NCBI RefSeq assembly: GCF_013410745.1 | Contig: NZ_JACCFY010000001.1 | Span: 806,001-870,000 of the forward strand | DNA: 64,000 nt | Source: Nesterenkonia xinjiangensis | GTDB lineage: Bacteria > Actinomycetota > Actinomycetes > Actinomycetales > Micrococcaceae | Direction of reading: 5' to 3' | In this document: positions 24,887 to 33,794 of the stretch, one piece after another | Position numbering within the stretch: the first letter of the stretch is position 1 | Layout of the letters: the number at the start of each line of letters is the position of its first letter | Program-made: the position numbers and the translations under genes | Notes under the pieces: model-generated | Database searches by the model: none | The model's input: only the letters and a program-made list of their open reading frames with translations | Told to the model about the DNA's origin: nothing

Positions 24887-26392
24887 ATGCTCAGCCTCAT
24901 CGGTCTGGCGGTGATCGTCACCATGACGACGCTGCTGATCCTCGGGCGCATCGCGCCCATCGTCGGTCTGACCGTCATCCCCGTCACCGGGGCACTGGTC
25001 GCCGGCTTCACCTTCACCGAGATCGGCGACTTCTTCGGCGAAGGTCTCAGCTCCGTGCTCGACGTCGCGGTGATGTTGGTCTTCGCCATCCTGTTCTTCG
25101 CGATCATGAATCAGGCCGGCCTCTTCGACCCCCTGGTGCGGCTCACGGTGAAGCTCACCCGCGGCAACGTGGTCGCGATCTGTGTCGGCACCGTGCTGCT
25201 CGCCGCCGTCTGCCACCTCGACGGCGCCGGCGCCTCCACCTTCCTCATCGTCATCCCTGCCCTGCTGCCGCTCTATCGCCACCTGGGCATGAGCCCCTAC
25301 CTGCTCCTGCTGCTGGCGGCCATGAGCATGGGTGTGCTGAACATGCTTCCCTGGGGCGGACCCGTGGGTCGGGCCGCCGCCGTCAGCGGCATCGACCCGG
25401 TGGAGCTGTGGCGCGGCCTCATCCCGGTGCAGATCCTCTCACTGGTGCTGCTGGTGGTCGCCGCCGTGCTGCTCGGCCTGCGTGAGCAGCGTCGTATCGC
25501 CGCGCGCGGCGGCGCCCCGGCCATCCAGGACGACGTCCAGGAGGAGAACTCCTCTGAGACCACCGCGGAGACCCGCGTCGAAGAGCGGGAGCTGGCCGCG
25601 GTCGGTGCCGGCTCGGCCGGAACCACCAGCACCGCCGACGCCGCCGTCGGCACCTCGACCGGAGGCCCGTCGGACAGCATAGGCAACGGCACCGGCTCCG
25701 CCCGGAGCACCCAGGACTTCGCCGGAGACAACGACGACGTCTGGGGCGCCCACGACGACGCCCCGGCCACGCCCCGCTGGCGGATGCTCACCAACGCCGT
25801 GCTGGTGCTGGCCATGCTGGCGCTGCTGATCTCGGACATCCTGCCCGCCCCGCTGGCCTTCATGCTGGGCCTCAGCGCCGCGCTGATGGTCAACCACCCG
25901 CGGGTCAAGGACCAGATGGAGGCGATCAGGGCCCACGGAGGCAGCGCCGTCGCCACCGGCGCGATCGTGCTGGCCGCCGGCTGCTTCCTGGGCATCATGG
26001 ACGAGTCCGGGATGCTGGACTCCCTGGCCACCGACGCGGTCGCGATCCTGCCCAGCGCCCTGGTCCCCTACCTGCACCTGATCGTCGGATTCTTCGGACT
26101 GCCCCTGGAGCTGCTGCTGAGCACCGACGCGCACTACTTCGCCCTGCTCCCGGTGGTGGAAGGCATCGCCGGTGAGGCCGGCGTCGGCACCCTCGCCGTG
26201 GTCTACGCCGTCCTGGTGGGCAACATCATCGGCACCTTCATCAGCCCGTTCGCCGCCGCCCTGTGGCTGGCGCTGGGGCTGGCCGGCTGCGACATCGGCA
26301 AGCACATCCGCTACTCCTTCGTGCCGATGTGGATCTTCTCGGTGGTGGTCCTGGTGCTGGCCCTGGCCCTGGGGTTCATCCCCTGGAGCTGA
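24887..26392 (+). CDS. Citrate transporter, CitMHS family
   Basis: This 501-residue membrane protein belongs to CitMHS, which imports metal-citrate complexes with protons. About twelve hydrophobic segments are visible, with the family motif MNQAGLFDPLVRL near residue 78 and CHLDGAGASTFLIVIPALLPLY near 107 (in two parts). The protein is longer than usual because residues 200-290 form a polar, acidic loop rich in Thr, Ser, Gly and Glu. The ATG at 24887 has AGGAGA upstream; earlier ATGs in frame lack a ribosome site. Control by the adjacent CitA/CitB-type system is likely. Confidence 0.92.
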   Translation: MLSLIGLAVIVTMTTLLILGRIAPIVGLTVIPVTGALVAGFTFTEIGDFFGEGLSSVLDVAVMLVFAILFFAIMNQAGLFDPLVRLTVKLTRGNVVAICVGTVLLAAVCHLDGAGASTFLIVIPALLPLYRHLGMSPYLLLLLAAMSMGVLNMLPWGGPVGRAAAVSGIDPVELWRGLIPVQILSLVLLVVAAVLLGLREQRRIAARGGAPAIQDDVQEENSSETTAETRVEERELAAVGAGSAGTTSTADAAVGTSTGGPSDSIGNGTGSARSTQDFAGDNDDVWGAHDDAPATPRWRMLTNAVLVLAMLALLISDILPAPLAFMLGLSAALMVNHPRVKDQMEAIRAHGGSAVATGAIVLAAGCFLGIMDESGMLDSLATDAVAILPSALVPYLHLIVGFFGLPLELLLSTDAHYFALLPVVEGIAGEAGVGTLAVVYAVLVGNIIGTFISPFAAALWLALGLAGCDIGKHIRYSFVPMWIFSVVVLVLALALGFIPWS

Positions 26393-26433
26393 GCACCACG
26401 CCGACGCCACACTGACGCCGCCCGCTGTCAGGT

Positions 26434-26499
26434 GAGATGGTCTGGAGCTCCGGGAACTCGAGTCGATCGAGTCAGGTTCCCGGAACTCCAGACCACCTC
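26434..26499. terminator. Long bidirectional hairpin between convergent genes
   Basis: A 24-base arm (26434-26457, starting GAGATGGTCTGG) pairs with 26476-26499 with two mismatches, and the 18-base loop contains a further palindrome (ACTCGA to TCGAGT). It lies 41 bases after the CitMHS stop, and its right arm covers the last codons of the pucR gene on the other strand. This is a typical site for a shared terminator. Its outer bases GGTGAGATGGT (26431-26441) recur in the palindrome at 32397. Confidence 0.75.
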
Positions 26500-28124
26500 G
26501 CGTCCCGGGCCGCCTCTGCGGCGTCATGGATCATCAGCGCGGCGTGCAGGGAGCTGCGGGACTCACCGTCCTCCAAGGACACCCCGAGGATCTCCTGGAT
26601 CCGCTCGAGGTGCGTGTACAGGGCCGGGCGGCTCATATGCAGGGCCTGAGCCACCGCGGACTTGTTCCCGGCCAGCCGCAGGTGGGCGCGCAGGACCTCC
26701 ATGGATCTGCCACCCCGTCGGATGTCATCCAGCACCAGGGGCCCCAGCTCGGCCTCGGCGAACCGCTGGACCCGCGGATCATCCCGCAGCAGCGTGGCCA
26801 GACCCCGGAATCGCAGGTCGGTGAAGGAACGGCACACCTCCGCCGACGCCGGCAGCGCGAGCCCGGCCAGGGCCGCCTGCCCGGCATGCGGCGTGGCGAG
26901 GATCGCCTCGACCAGGTCCTCGGCGGGCTCCCCCAGCCCGACCACGAGCCCGGGGGCCGCGGAGGTCTGCTCCACGTGACGGCGCATCTCGCGCCCCAGC
27001 ACCTGCATCTCCTGCTGCATGCTTCGCCCCGGACGGGGCCGCAGCGCCAGCACCATGTGCACCGAGCCGTCGTCGGCCGTGGAGAGCAGCCCGGTGTGTC
27101 CCTGGGAGCGGATCGTGGAGGAGAGCGTGTCATGGAGGCGCCGCGCCCGCGTCCGCCCGGACTCCGCAGCCTGACCCCGTCCTGCGGGGCCGGGCTCGGG
27201 CAGACGGGCCACCGCCGCCAGATAGCCCGGGCCCCGGTCCAGGCCCATCGCCGTCGCGCGGGCCTCCGCCTGCAGCGGCCCCGCTCGGCCCTCCAGGACC
27301 TCCTGGAAGAGATCCCGATGAGCCTGCTGGTGGAGATCCGTTCCACGGTGATCCTGCATGCGTTGCAGGTGCATCGACTGGGCGGCCCGCTCCAGCACCA
27401 TCTCCACCCGCGCACGGCGCATCTGCGGCTCCACGGCGATCAGCTTCCCCCAGGGGTTCTGCGGATCACCGACGTCCACCGTGCTCCAGGTGGACTCCCG
27501 CTCCTGGTCCACGCGCCGGGACTCCTCGGACCACCGGCCCAGCAGCCCGCTGAGCTCCCGCCCGGCCTCCGCCAGCGCCACCACACGGTGCAAGAGGTCC
27601 TCCAGCACCACCGGGGCGTCGAGCAGCTCGGCGGTGGTGCTGACGATCCCCTGGGGTGAGGTGCGGTGCATGGCCAGCTCGGTGAAGGTCTCGTAGATCC
27701 GGCGGGCGAACTTCACCTCGTCGTACTGCTCGGCCACCAGCCGGCGGTGGACCTGCTCGGTGATCTCGACGAAGCGGACCTGCCGGCGCAGCACCACCAG
27801 GGTGAGCCCGAGCCTGCGGGCCAGGGTGACGAATCCTGGGGGCAGGACCTCCCCCGCCGGCGTCTGCGGGTCCTCGAGCAGCTCCACCATGACGCCGACG
27901 GCGCCGGCATCGGCCAGGCCACGCAGATAGCGCTCGGGCGCGCTGGAGAGCGCCGGCCCGGTGGTGAGCACCAGTTCTCCGCCGGGCAGCAGGTGCGAGA
28001 GGTCCTCGTTGCCGCTGCTGTGGACCCAGCGGACGGGCCGTTCGAGGCCGTGGGTGCTCAGCACCTCCGGGGCACCGGCACGCACCACGTCCAGCTCCAT
28101 GATCTCCGCCAGGGTGACAGCCAT
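26472..28124 (-). CDS. PucR family transcriptional regulator
   Basis: The 550-residue regulator starts with a PucR N-terminal domain (LAEIMELDVVRAGAPEVLST, residues 4-23, then ELVLTTG near 50) and ends with the PucR helix-turn-helix (LRAHLRLAGNKSAVAQALHMSRPALYTHLERI, split over residues 475-510). A GAF-like middle is likely. The ATG at 28124 is preferred: a -10 hexamer TACACT ends 7 bases before it, so the mRNA would be leaderless; a GTG at 28130 is the alternative. It is divergent from mmsA and the aminotransferase, which it should regulate through the repeats at 28131-28164. Confidence 0.88.
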   Translation of the reverse strand: MAVTLAEIMELDVVRAGAPEVLSTHGLERPVRWVHSSGNEDLSHLLPGGELVLTTGPALSSAPERYLRGLADAGAVGVMVELLEDPQTPAGEVLPPGFVTLARRLGLTLVVLRRQVRFVEITEQVHRRLVAEQYDEVKFARRIYETFTELAMHRTSPQGIVSTTAELLDAPVVLEDLLHRVVALAEAGRELSGLLGRWSEESRRVDQERESTWSTVDVGDPQNPWGKLIAVEPQMRRARVEMVLERAAQSMHLQRMQDHRGTDLHQQAHRDLFQEVLEGRAGPLQAEARATAMGLDRGPGYLAAVARLPEPGPAGRGQAAESGRTRARRLHDTLSSTIRSQGHTGLLSTADDGSVHMVLALRPRPGRSMQQEMQVLGREMRRHVEQTSAAPGLVVGLGEPAEDLVEAILATPHAGQAALAGLALPASAEVCRSFTDLRFRGLATLLRDDPRVQRFAEAELGPLVLDDIRRGGRSMEVLRAHLRLAGNKSAVAQALHMSRPALYTHLERIQEILGVSLEDGESRSSLHAALMIHDAAEAARDARWSGVPGT

Positions 28125-28130
28125 TGACAC

Positions 28131-28164
28131 AGTGTAAACAGCACCCGCTCAAGTGCATACAGCA
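28131..28164. promoter_or_regulatory. Tandem direct repeat, probable PucR operator overlapping the pucR -10
   Basis: AGTGTAAACAGCA (28131-28143) and AGTGCATACAGCA (28152-28164) match at 11 of 13 positions and are spaced 21 bases start to start, two helical turns, so both face the same side of the DNA. The first copy overlaps the pucR -10 (TACACT on the minus strand), which suggests autoregulation as well as control of mmsA. Confidence 0.6.
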
Positions 28165-28256
28165 TGCGCATCGGCGCCCTCCTTGTGCCCTGCCAGGCTG
28201 GACCCAGCAGATCAGCCCCCGGACCCGCTGTCCCGACAGCAGCAAGGAGCACCACG

Positions 28257-29750
28257 ATGGCGAAGACGATCACCCATTGGCTCAACGGCGAGCCCTTCAG
28301 CGGCGCCTCGGAGCGCCGGGCTCCCGTGACCGACCCGGCCACCGGGCAGGTCACCGCCGAAGTAGCCCTGGCCGGGGCCGAGGACGCCCGCGCGGTGATC
28401 GAGGCCGCCCACTCCGCCTTCCCCGGCTGGCGTGACACCTCGCTGGCCCGCCGCACCTCAGTGCTCTTCGCCTTCCGTGAGCTGCTGAACTCCCGGAAGG
28501 GAGAGCTCGCCGAGATCATCAGCGCCGAACATGGCAAGACGGTCTCCGACGCGCTGGGCGAGGTCGGGCGCGGCCAGGAGGTGGTGGAGTTCGCCTGCGG
28601 CATCGCCCACCTGCTCAAGGGCGGCCACACCGAGAACGCCTCCACCCAGGTGGACGCCTATTCGATCCACCAGCCCTTGGGCCCGGTCGGCGTCATCAGT
28701 CCTTTCAACTTCCCGGCCATGGTGCCGATGTGGTTCTTCCCCCTGGCCGTCGCCGCCGGCAACACCGTGGTGCTCAAGCCTTCCGAGAAGGACCCCTCAG
28801 CGTCCCTGTGGATGGCCCGCCTGTGGAAAGAGGCCGGCCTGCCCGACGGCGTGTTCAACGTCCTGCACGGTGACAAGGCCGCCGTCGACGAGCTGCTGAC
28901 CCATCCGGCCATCCGAGCGATCAGCTTCGTGGGGTCCACCCCGATCGCCGAGTACGTGTATCGCACCGGCACCGCGGCGGGCAAACGGGTCCAGGCCCTC
29001 GGTGGGGCGAAGAACCACGCCATCGTGCTCCCCGACGCCGATCTCGACCTGGCCGCGGACGCCATGGTCTCCGCAGGATTCGGCTCCGCCGGCGAGCGCT
29101 GCATGGCGATCTCCGCCTGTGTGGCCGTGGGCCCGATCGCCGACGAGCTGGTCGCCAGGATCGCCGACCGCACACGCGGCCTCACCCTCGGTCGGGGCAG
29201 CGCCGAACCGGACATGGGCCCGCTGGTCACCCGCGAGCACCGGAACAAGGTCTCCGGCTACATCGACGCCGGCGTGGCGGCCGGAGCCGAGCTCGTCGTC
29301 GACGGTCGGGGCAGACAGGCCGAAGGCCTCCCCGGGGGACACTGGCTGGGGCCTACGCTCTTCGACCGCGTCGCCGAGGACATGTCCATCTACACGGACG
29401 AGATCTTCGGCCCGGTGCTCTCCGTGGTGCGTGCCGAGTCCTATGACGAGGCGCTGGCACTTGTCAACCGCAACCGGTACGGCAACGGCACCGCGATCTT
29501 CACCCACGACGGCGGCGCGGCGCGCCGGTTCCAGAACGAGGTGGAGGTCGGTATGGTCGGGATCAACGTCCCCATCCCCGTGCCCATGGCGTACTACAGC
29601 TTCGGAGGGTGGAAGGCCTCGCTGTTCGGGGACTCCCACGCCCATGGGATGCACGGAGTCCATTTCTTCACCCGTGCGAAGGCCGTGACCAGCCGCTGGC
29701 AGGACCCGAGCCACGGCGGCCTACAGCTCGGTTTCCCGCAGAACGCCTGA
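28257..29750 (+). CDS. mmsA: CoA-acylating methylmalonate-semialdehyde dehydrogenase
   Basis: The 497-residue enzyme oxidises methylmalonate- or malonate-semialdehyde to propionyl-CoA or acetyl-CoA with NAD and CoA. MmsA-specific text includes FNFPAMVPMWFFPLA near 160, GGAKNHAIVLPDADLD near 255, and the catalytic Cys282 in GERCMAIS. Ordinary aldehyde dehydrogenases have a Glu in the GGAKNH position, and its absence is typical of the CoA-acylating class. The ATG at 28257 has AAGGAG upstream; the frame is open earlier without a ribosome site. It pairs with the aminotransferase for beta-alanine or beta-aminoisobutyrate breakdown. Confidence 0.93.
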   Translation: MAKTITHWLNGEPFSGASERRAPVTDPATGQVTAEVALAGAEDARAVIEAAHSAFPGWRDTSLARRTSVLFAFRELLNSRKGELAEIISAEHGKTVSDALGEVGRGQEVVEFACGIAHLLKGGHTENASTQVDAYSIHQPLGPVGVISPFNFPAMVPMWFFPLAVAAGNTVVLKPSEKDPSASLWMARLWKEAGLPDGVFNVLHGDKAAVDELLTHPAIRAISFVGSTPIAEYVYRTGTAAGKRVQALGGAKNHAIVLPDADLDLAADAMVSAGFGSAGERCMAISACVAVGPIADELVARIADRTRGLTLGRGSAEPDMGPLVTREHRNKVSGYIDAGVAAGAELVVDGRGRQAEGLPGGHWLGPTLFDRVAEDMSIYTDEIFGPVLSVVRAESYDEALALVNRNRYGNGTAIFTHDGGAARRFQNEVEVGMVGINVPIPVPMAYYSFGGWKASLFGDSHAHGMHGVHFFTRAKAVTSRWQDPSHGGLQLGFPQNA

Positions 29751-29784
29751 TCACCGCTTCGCCGACGAGGAAGGACCTCCTGAC

Positions 29785-31188
29785 ATGACACCTCGCACCC
29801 CCGCCGTGGACACCCATCCGGCCGACGCCCCGCAGCGGGACATCGGGGCAGACGTCCTCGAGGACGCCCGGACGACCTACGAGCTGGACCGCCGCCATGT
29901 CTTCCACTCCTGGTCAGCCCAAGCGGAGCTGGATCCGATGACCATCGTCGGCGCAGAGGGTAGCTACATCTGGGACGGCACCGGCCGTCGTCTGCTGGAC
30001 TTCTCCTCCCAGCTGGTCTACACGAACATCGGCCACCAGCACCCCGCCGTCGTCGAGGCCATCCAGCGGCAGGCCGCGGACCTGTGCACCGTGGCCCCGC
30101 AGCATGCCAACGCCGCCCGCTCGCGCGCCGCCCAGCTGATCGCCGAGCGGACTCCCGGGGATCTGGACCAGATCTTCTTCACCAACGGAGGGGCCGACGC
30201 GGTGGAGCATGCGGTGCGCATGGCGCGGCTGCACACCGGCCGGTACAAGGTGCTCAGCCGGTATCGCTCGTATCACGGCGGCACTGACACCGCGATCAAC
30301 CTCACCGGCGACCCGCGCCGCTGGCCCAACGACTACGGCTCCTCCGGGGCCGTGCACTTCTTCGGGCCGTTCCTCTACCGCTCGGCATTCCACTCCACCT
30401 CGGAGGAGGAGGAGTCGGCGCGCGCCCTGGAGCATCTGGAGCAGACCGTCCGTCTGGAGGGCCCGGAGACGATCGCCGCCATCGTGCTGGAGTCCATCCC
30501 CGGCACCGCAGGGATCATGATTCCCCCGGTGAGCTACATGCAGGGGGTCCGGGAGCTGTGCGACCGCCACGGGATCATGTTCATCGCCGATGAGGTCATG
30601 GCCGGCTTCGGGCGCACCGGCCGGTGGTTCGCCATCGAGCACTTCGACGTGGTCCCGGACCTGCTGACCTTCGCGAAGGGGGTGACCTCCGGGTACGTGC
30701 CGCTGGGCGGCGTGGCGATCAGCCGGCGCATCGGCGAGACCTTCGACCACCGTCCCTACCCGGGGGGCCTGACCTATTCGGGCCACCCGCTGGCCGCCGC
30801 CGCGGCAGTGGCCACGATCGAGGCCATGGAGGCCGAAGGCATCGTGGAGAACGCCCGGCGGATCGGCGAGGAGGTCATCGGGCCGCGGCTGCGTGAGATG
30901 CAGCAGCGGCACCCGTCGATCGGAGAGGTCAGAGGCGCGGGAGTGTTCTGGGCCGTGGAGCTGGTCAAGGACCCCGTCACCCGTGAGCCGCTGGCCCCCT
31001 ACGGGGGCAGCAGCCCTGACATGGCGGCGGTGCTGGCCGAGTGCAAGGCGCTCGGGCTGCTGCCGTTCGCGAACTTCAACCGCATCCACGTGGTGCCGCC
31101 CTGCACGATCACCGAGGCGGAGGCCCGCGCCGGGTTGGACATCCTGGACCGCGCCCTGGAGACCGCCGACGCCGCCGTCGCCGGCTGA
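29785..31188 (+). CDS. Class III omega-amino acid aminotransferase
   Basis: This 467-residue PLP enzyme transfers an omega-amino group to pyruvate or a keto acid. The cofactor lysine is K298 in TFAKGVTSGY, the PLP-ring Asp is in FIADEVMAGFGRTG near 270, and the substrate entry has the HSWSAQ motif near residue 40 found in taurine- and beta-alanine-pyruvate aminotransferases. An AAGGA ribosome site lies before the ATG, 34 bases after mmsA. The product semialdehyde would be the MmsA substrate, so the pair likely degrades beta-alanine or a similar amine; taurine or GABA cannot be excluded. Confidence 0.88.
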   Translation: MTPRTPAVDTHPADAPQRDIGADVLEDARTTYELDRRHVFHSWSAQAELDPMTIVGAEGSYIWDGTGRRLLDFSSQLVYTNIGHQHPAVVEAIQRQAADLCTVAPQHANAARSRAAQLIAERTPGDLDQIFFTNGGADAVEHAVRMARLHTGRYKVLSRYRSYHGGTDTAINLTGDPRRWPNDYGSSGAVHFFGPFLYRSAFHSTSEEEESARALEHLEQTVRLEGPETIAAIVLESIPGTAGIMIPPVSYMQGVRELCDRHGIMFIADEVMAGFGRTGRWFAIEHFDVVPDLLTFAKGVTSGYVPLGGVAISRRIGETFDHRPYPGGLTYSGHPLAAAAAVATIEAMEAEGIVENARRIGEEVIGPRLREMQQRHPSIGEVRGAGVFWAVELVKDPVTREPLAPYGGSSPDMAAVLAECKALGLLPFANFNRIHVVPPCTITEAEARAGLDILDRALETADAAVAG

Positions 31189-31229
31189 CACGCGGCGGAG
31201 GGCCTGCCTGCGGGCGTCCCGACGGGGGC

Positions 31230-32381
31230 TCAGACGCTGATGCGTTCCACCGGCTGGGAGGAGTCGGCCGGGATGTCCAACGACGACGGCGCCACGCCGG
31301 CCGCCACCAGCTGAGCTCCGAGTGCGGCCACCATCGCGCCGTTGTCGGTGCACAGGGCCACCGGCGGGATGCGCAGCTCGATGCCGGCAGCTGCGCAGCG
31401 TGCGGCCAGCAGCTCGCGCAGTCGGCGGTTGGCGGCCACTCCTCCGCCCAGCAGCAGCGTGGTGATGCCGTGCTCGCGGGCCGCTCGGACGGCTTTGGAC
31501 GTGAGCACGTCCACCACGGCCTCCTGGAAGCTGGCGGCGATGTCCGTGGTGGGCACCGGCCGCCCGGCGGCCTCGAACTGCTCCACGGCACGGGCCACGG
31601 CGGTCTTCAGCCCGGAGAACGACCAGTCGTGCCGGTGCCTGCCGGGCTGCTCGGCGGTGCCGATGAACTTCGGCAGGGTCAGCCCACGCGGGAAGCGGAA
31701 GGCCTCCGGATCGCCCTTCGCGGCGAGACGGTCGATCGTCGGGCCTCCCGGGTATCCCAGTCCCAGCAGCCGGGCCACCTTGTCATAGGCCTCCCCGGCG
31801 GCGTCGTCAATGGTGGATCCGAGCAGCTCGACCTCGTGGGTCAGGGAACGCACCCGCAGGATCTCGGTGTGCCCGCCGGAGACCAGCAGGGCCCCGGTCC
31901 CCGCGGGAAGCTGAGTCACCCCGGTGTGCTGGTCCGATGTCAGGGACCCCTCCAGCAGCGCGCCCTCGCCCGGACCGCCCTCCAGCAGCCCCACTCCGAC
32001 GTGGGCGACCAGGTGGTTGATCCCGTAGAGCGGCTTGCCCGCGGCCAGGGCGAGCCCTTTGGCGGCGGAGAGGCCCACCATCAGGGCGCCCGCCAGGCCG
32101 GGGCCGGAGGTCACAGCGATCGCGTCGACGTCGTCGAGGGTGACCTCGGCGGTCTCCAGGGCCTGGCGCAGCGTGGGCACGAAGGCCTCGAGGTGGGCGC
32201 GGGCGGCGATCTCGGGGATCACCCCGCCGAAGCGTGCATGCTCCTCGATAGAGCTGGACACCGTGTTGGCCAGCAGTCGGGTGCCGCGGACGATGCCCAC
32301 GCCGGTCTCGTCGCAGGAGGTCTCGATGCCCAGCACCAGCGGTGCGGCCGGGTCGGCAGCGGGGATCTGCTCAGTCATCAT
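31230..32381 (-). CDS. tsaD: tRNA t6A transferase TsaD
   Basis: TsaD moves the threonylcarbamoyl group onto A37 of ANN-decoding tRNAs, working with TsaB and TsaE, both encoded nearby. The 383-residue protein starts with [15 protein letters not shown] (ASKHA fold), has the metal-binding HLVAH (an HxxxH motif) near 130, and SGGHTEIL and the C-terminal [15 protein letters not shown]. The start is the first of two adjacent ATGs at 32381, with GGAGGAG upstream. The C-terminus is a little longer than in most homologues. A 26-bp perfect hairpin sits just upstream of its ribosome site. Confidence 0.95.
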   Translation of the reverse strand: MMTEQIPAADPAAPLVLGIETSCDETGVGIVRGTRLLANTVSSSIEEHARFGGVIPEIAARAHLEAFVPTLRQALETAEVTLDDVDAIAVTSGPGLAGALMVGLSAAKGLALAAGKPLYGINHLVAHVGVGLLEGGPGEGALLEGSLTSDQHTGVTQLPAGTGALLVSGGHTEILRVRSLTHEVELLGSTIDDAAGEAYDKVARLLGLGYPGGPTIDRLAAKGDPEAFRFPRGLTLPKFIGTAEQPGRHRHDWSFSGLKTAVARAVEQFEAAGRPVPTTDIAASFQEAVVDVLTSKAVRAAREHGITTLLLGGGVAANRRLRELLAARCAAAGIELRIPPVALCTDNGAMVAALGAQLVAAGVAPSSLDIPADSSQPVERISV

Positions 32382-32396
32382 GTCCCTCTCCTCCAG

Positions 32397-32468
32397 GGTG
32401 AGATGGTGTGTTTCCGCCCGAAAGAGCGCCGAGAAGCGTGTGTTCGGGCGGAAACACACCATCTCACC
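32397..32468. terminator. 26-bp perfect palindrome between rimI and tsaD
   Basis: The arm at 32397-32422 (starting GGTGAGATGGTGTG) is exactly inverted at 32443-32468 around a 20-base loop. It lies between the rimI stop at 32477 and the tsaD ribosome site at about 32386-32395. It could end rimI transcripts, protect a processed 3' end, or modulate tsaD translation. It shares its outer 11 bases with the hairpin at 26434. Confidence 0.8.
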
Positions 32469-32476
32469 GTGAACAC

Positions 32477-33007
32477 TCAGCGCAGCCGGGAGGCCGAGGT
32501 CGGGGCGTCCAAGTCTGTCAGCGGCTTCTGCATGATCAGCGCGTCGGCGCCGTCCGGGTAGTACCGGCGGCGGGTATGGATGTGGGTGAAGCCCTCGCGG
32601 CGGTAGAGGCCCTGGGCGCCGTCGTTGTCGGACCGGACCTCCAGCAGCACCTGCTCCGCTCCGAGATCGCGGGCGGTGTCCACCACCAGGTGCAGCATCG
32701 TAGTGCCCAGCCCTCGGCCCTGGGCCTCGGGCGCCACCGCGATGGTCTGCACATCCGCCAGCGGCAGCACGCACATCATCCCCACGAAGCCGATGATCCG
32801 CTCGTCGGTGAGCGGATCGTCCTCCACCGGTTCGGTGCAGACCCAGTAGCGGCGGGTCGCCCGCTCCCCCTGCGTGTGGGCGAGCTCCTCGTGGAAGAAC
32901 TGCTCCGGCCAGGCGTCATGCGGGAAGAGCCGCTGCTCCAGGGCGAGGACCTCGGGGATGTCCTCGGCGACCATGCTCCGCAGCGAGACCGCGGGCCCGG
33001 CGCTCAT
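32477..33007 (-). CDS. rimI: Ribosomal protein S18-alanine N-acetyltransferase-like GNAT protein
   Basis: This 176-residue GNAT acetyltransferase has the acetyl-CoA loop [15 protein letters not shown] (R/Q-x-x-G-x-G type, near 105-120), followed by [19 protein letters not shown], which is the RimI signature with the conserved Asn and Tyr. The position between tsaB and tsaD is the standard location of rimI. The ATG at 33007 has GGAGACGAGGGC upstream, 13 bases after the tsaB stop. Confidence 0.9.
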   Translation of the reverse strand: MSAGPAVSLRSMVAEDIPEVLALEQRLFPHDAWPEQFFHEELAHTQGERATRRYWVCTEPVEDDPLTDERIIGFVGMMCVLPLADVQTIAVAPEAQGRGLGTTMLHLVVDTARDLGAEQVLLEVRSDNDGAQGLYRREGFTHIHTRRRYYPDGADALIMQKPLTDLDAPTSASRLR

Positions 33008-33020
33008 GCCCTCGTCTCCG

Positions 33021-33716
33021 TCATGCGGTGGCCCTCTTGCGGCGGACCGGCACCTTGGCATCGGATTCCCGCAGGTAGAGCGGCAGGGGCTCGCGGCGGG
33101 CCTGGGGCCTGGATTCGGCGAGCAGCGCGAGCTCGGCGGCGTCGGCCGTCCACTGCCCGGCCTCATCAGGAGCTCCCGGGGGCAGGCCGAGCTGCTCGGG
33201 ATAGAGCGTGACGCCGACCCCGACGGCACCGAGTGCGGGCAGCTCCGCGGCGGGGCCCACATGCGGACCGTCGATCAGCTCGGCGGCCGCCCAGCTGGCT
33301 CCGCCTGCGTCGGCATCAGGCGCCGCGGCCCGGTACCGGCCCCAGTAGACCTCACGACGGCGCGCGTCGACGGCGACGAGGAACTCGGCATCGGCTCCCA
33401 GCCCGTGGGAGATCGCACGCCGGGCCGGCGAGTCGAGGCTGCAGATGCCGTGCAGAGGCCTGTGCCAGACCTCGGCCAGGCTGTGGGCGAGCACCAGGCC
33501 CACCCGCAGCCCGGTGAAGGGCGCCGGCCCCACCCCGACCACCACGGCGTCCAGCCGGGCTCCGGTGACACCGGCCCGGTCCATCACCTCGCCGACTGCG
33601 GAGGCCAGGACCTCGGCATGGGTGGTGGTGGCGTCGGTGCGCCAGCTGGCCAGCACCTCGCCGTCGTGCACGACGGCGGCGGAGGCACCGGCGGAGGAGT
33701 CGATCGCGAGAAGCAC
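33021..33716 (-). CDS. tsaB: tRNA t6A synthesis dimerisation protein TsaB
   Basis: The 231-residue TsaB is the scaffold that holds TsaD and TsaE in t6A synthesis. It starts LLAIDSSAGASAAVV, has VVVGVGPAPFTGLRVGLVLA near residue 65 (in two parts), and the typical VDARRREVYWGRY. The chosen start is GTG at 33716; GGAGG lies only two bases before it, so initiation may be weak or leaderless. Open frame further upstream is antisense to phzF and is rejected. Confidence 0.9.
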   Translation of the reverse strand: MLLAIDSSAGASAAVVHDGEVLASWRTDATTTHAEVLASAVGEVMDRAGVTGARLDAVVVGVGPAPFTGLRVGLVLAHSLAEVWHRPLHGICSLDSPARRAISHGLGADAEFLVAVDARRREVYWGRYRAAAPDADAGGASWAAAELIDGPHVGPAAELPALGAVGVGVTLYPEQLGLPPGAPDEAGQWTADAAELALLAESRPQARREPLPLYLRESDAKVPVRRKRATA

Positions 33717-33794
33717 CCCTCCATGGTAGTGGGTTCGCCGATCGTCGGCCGCCGTCGCCGGGCGGAGCCGCGCTCCCTCGGAGGGAATGGCCCG

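Noticed and set aside
23110-25485. A 791-codon plus-strand frame over the histidine kinase
   Set aside because: It is the GC-rich antisense of the kinase and the wrong frame of the CitMHS gene, with His/Gln/Arg-rich text and no domain.
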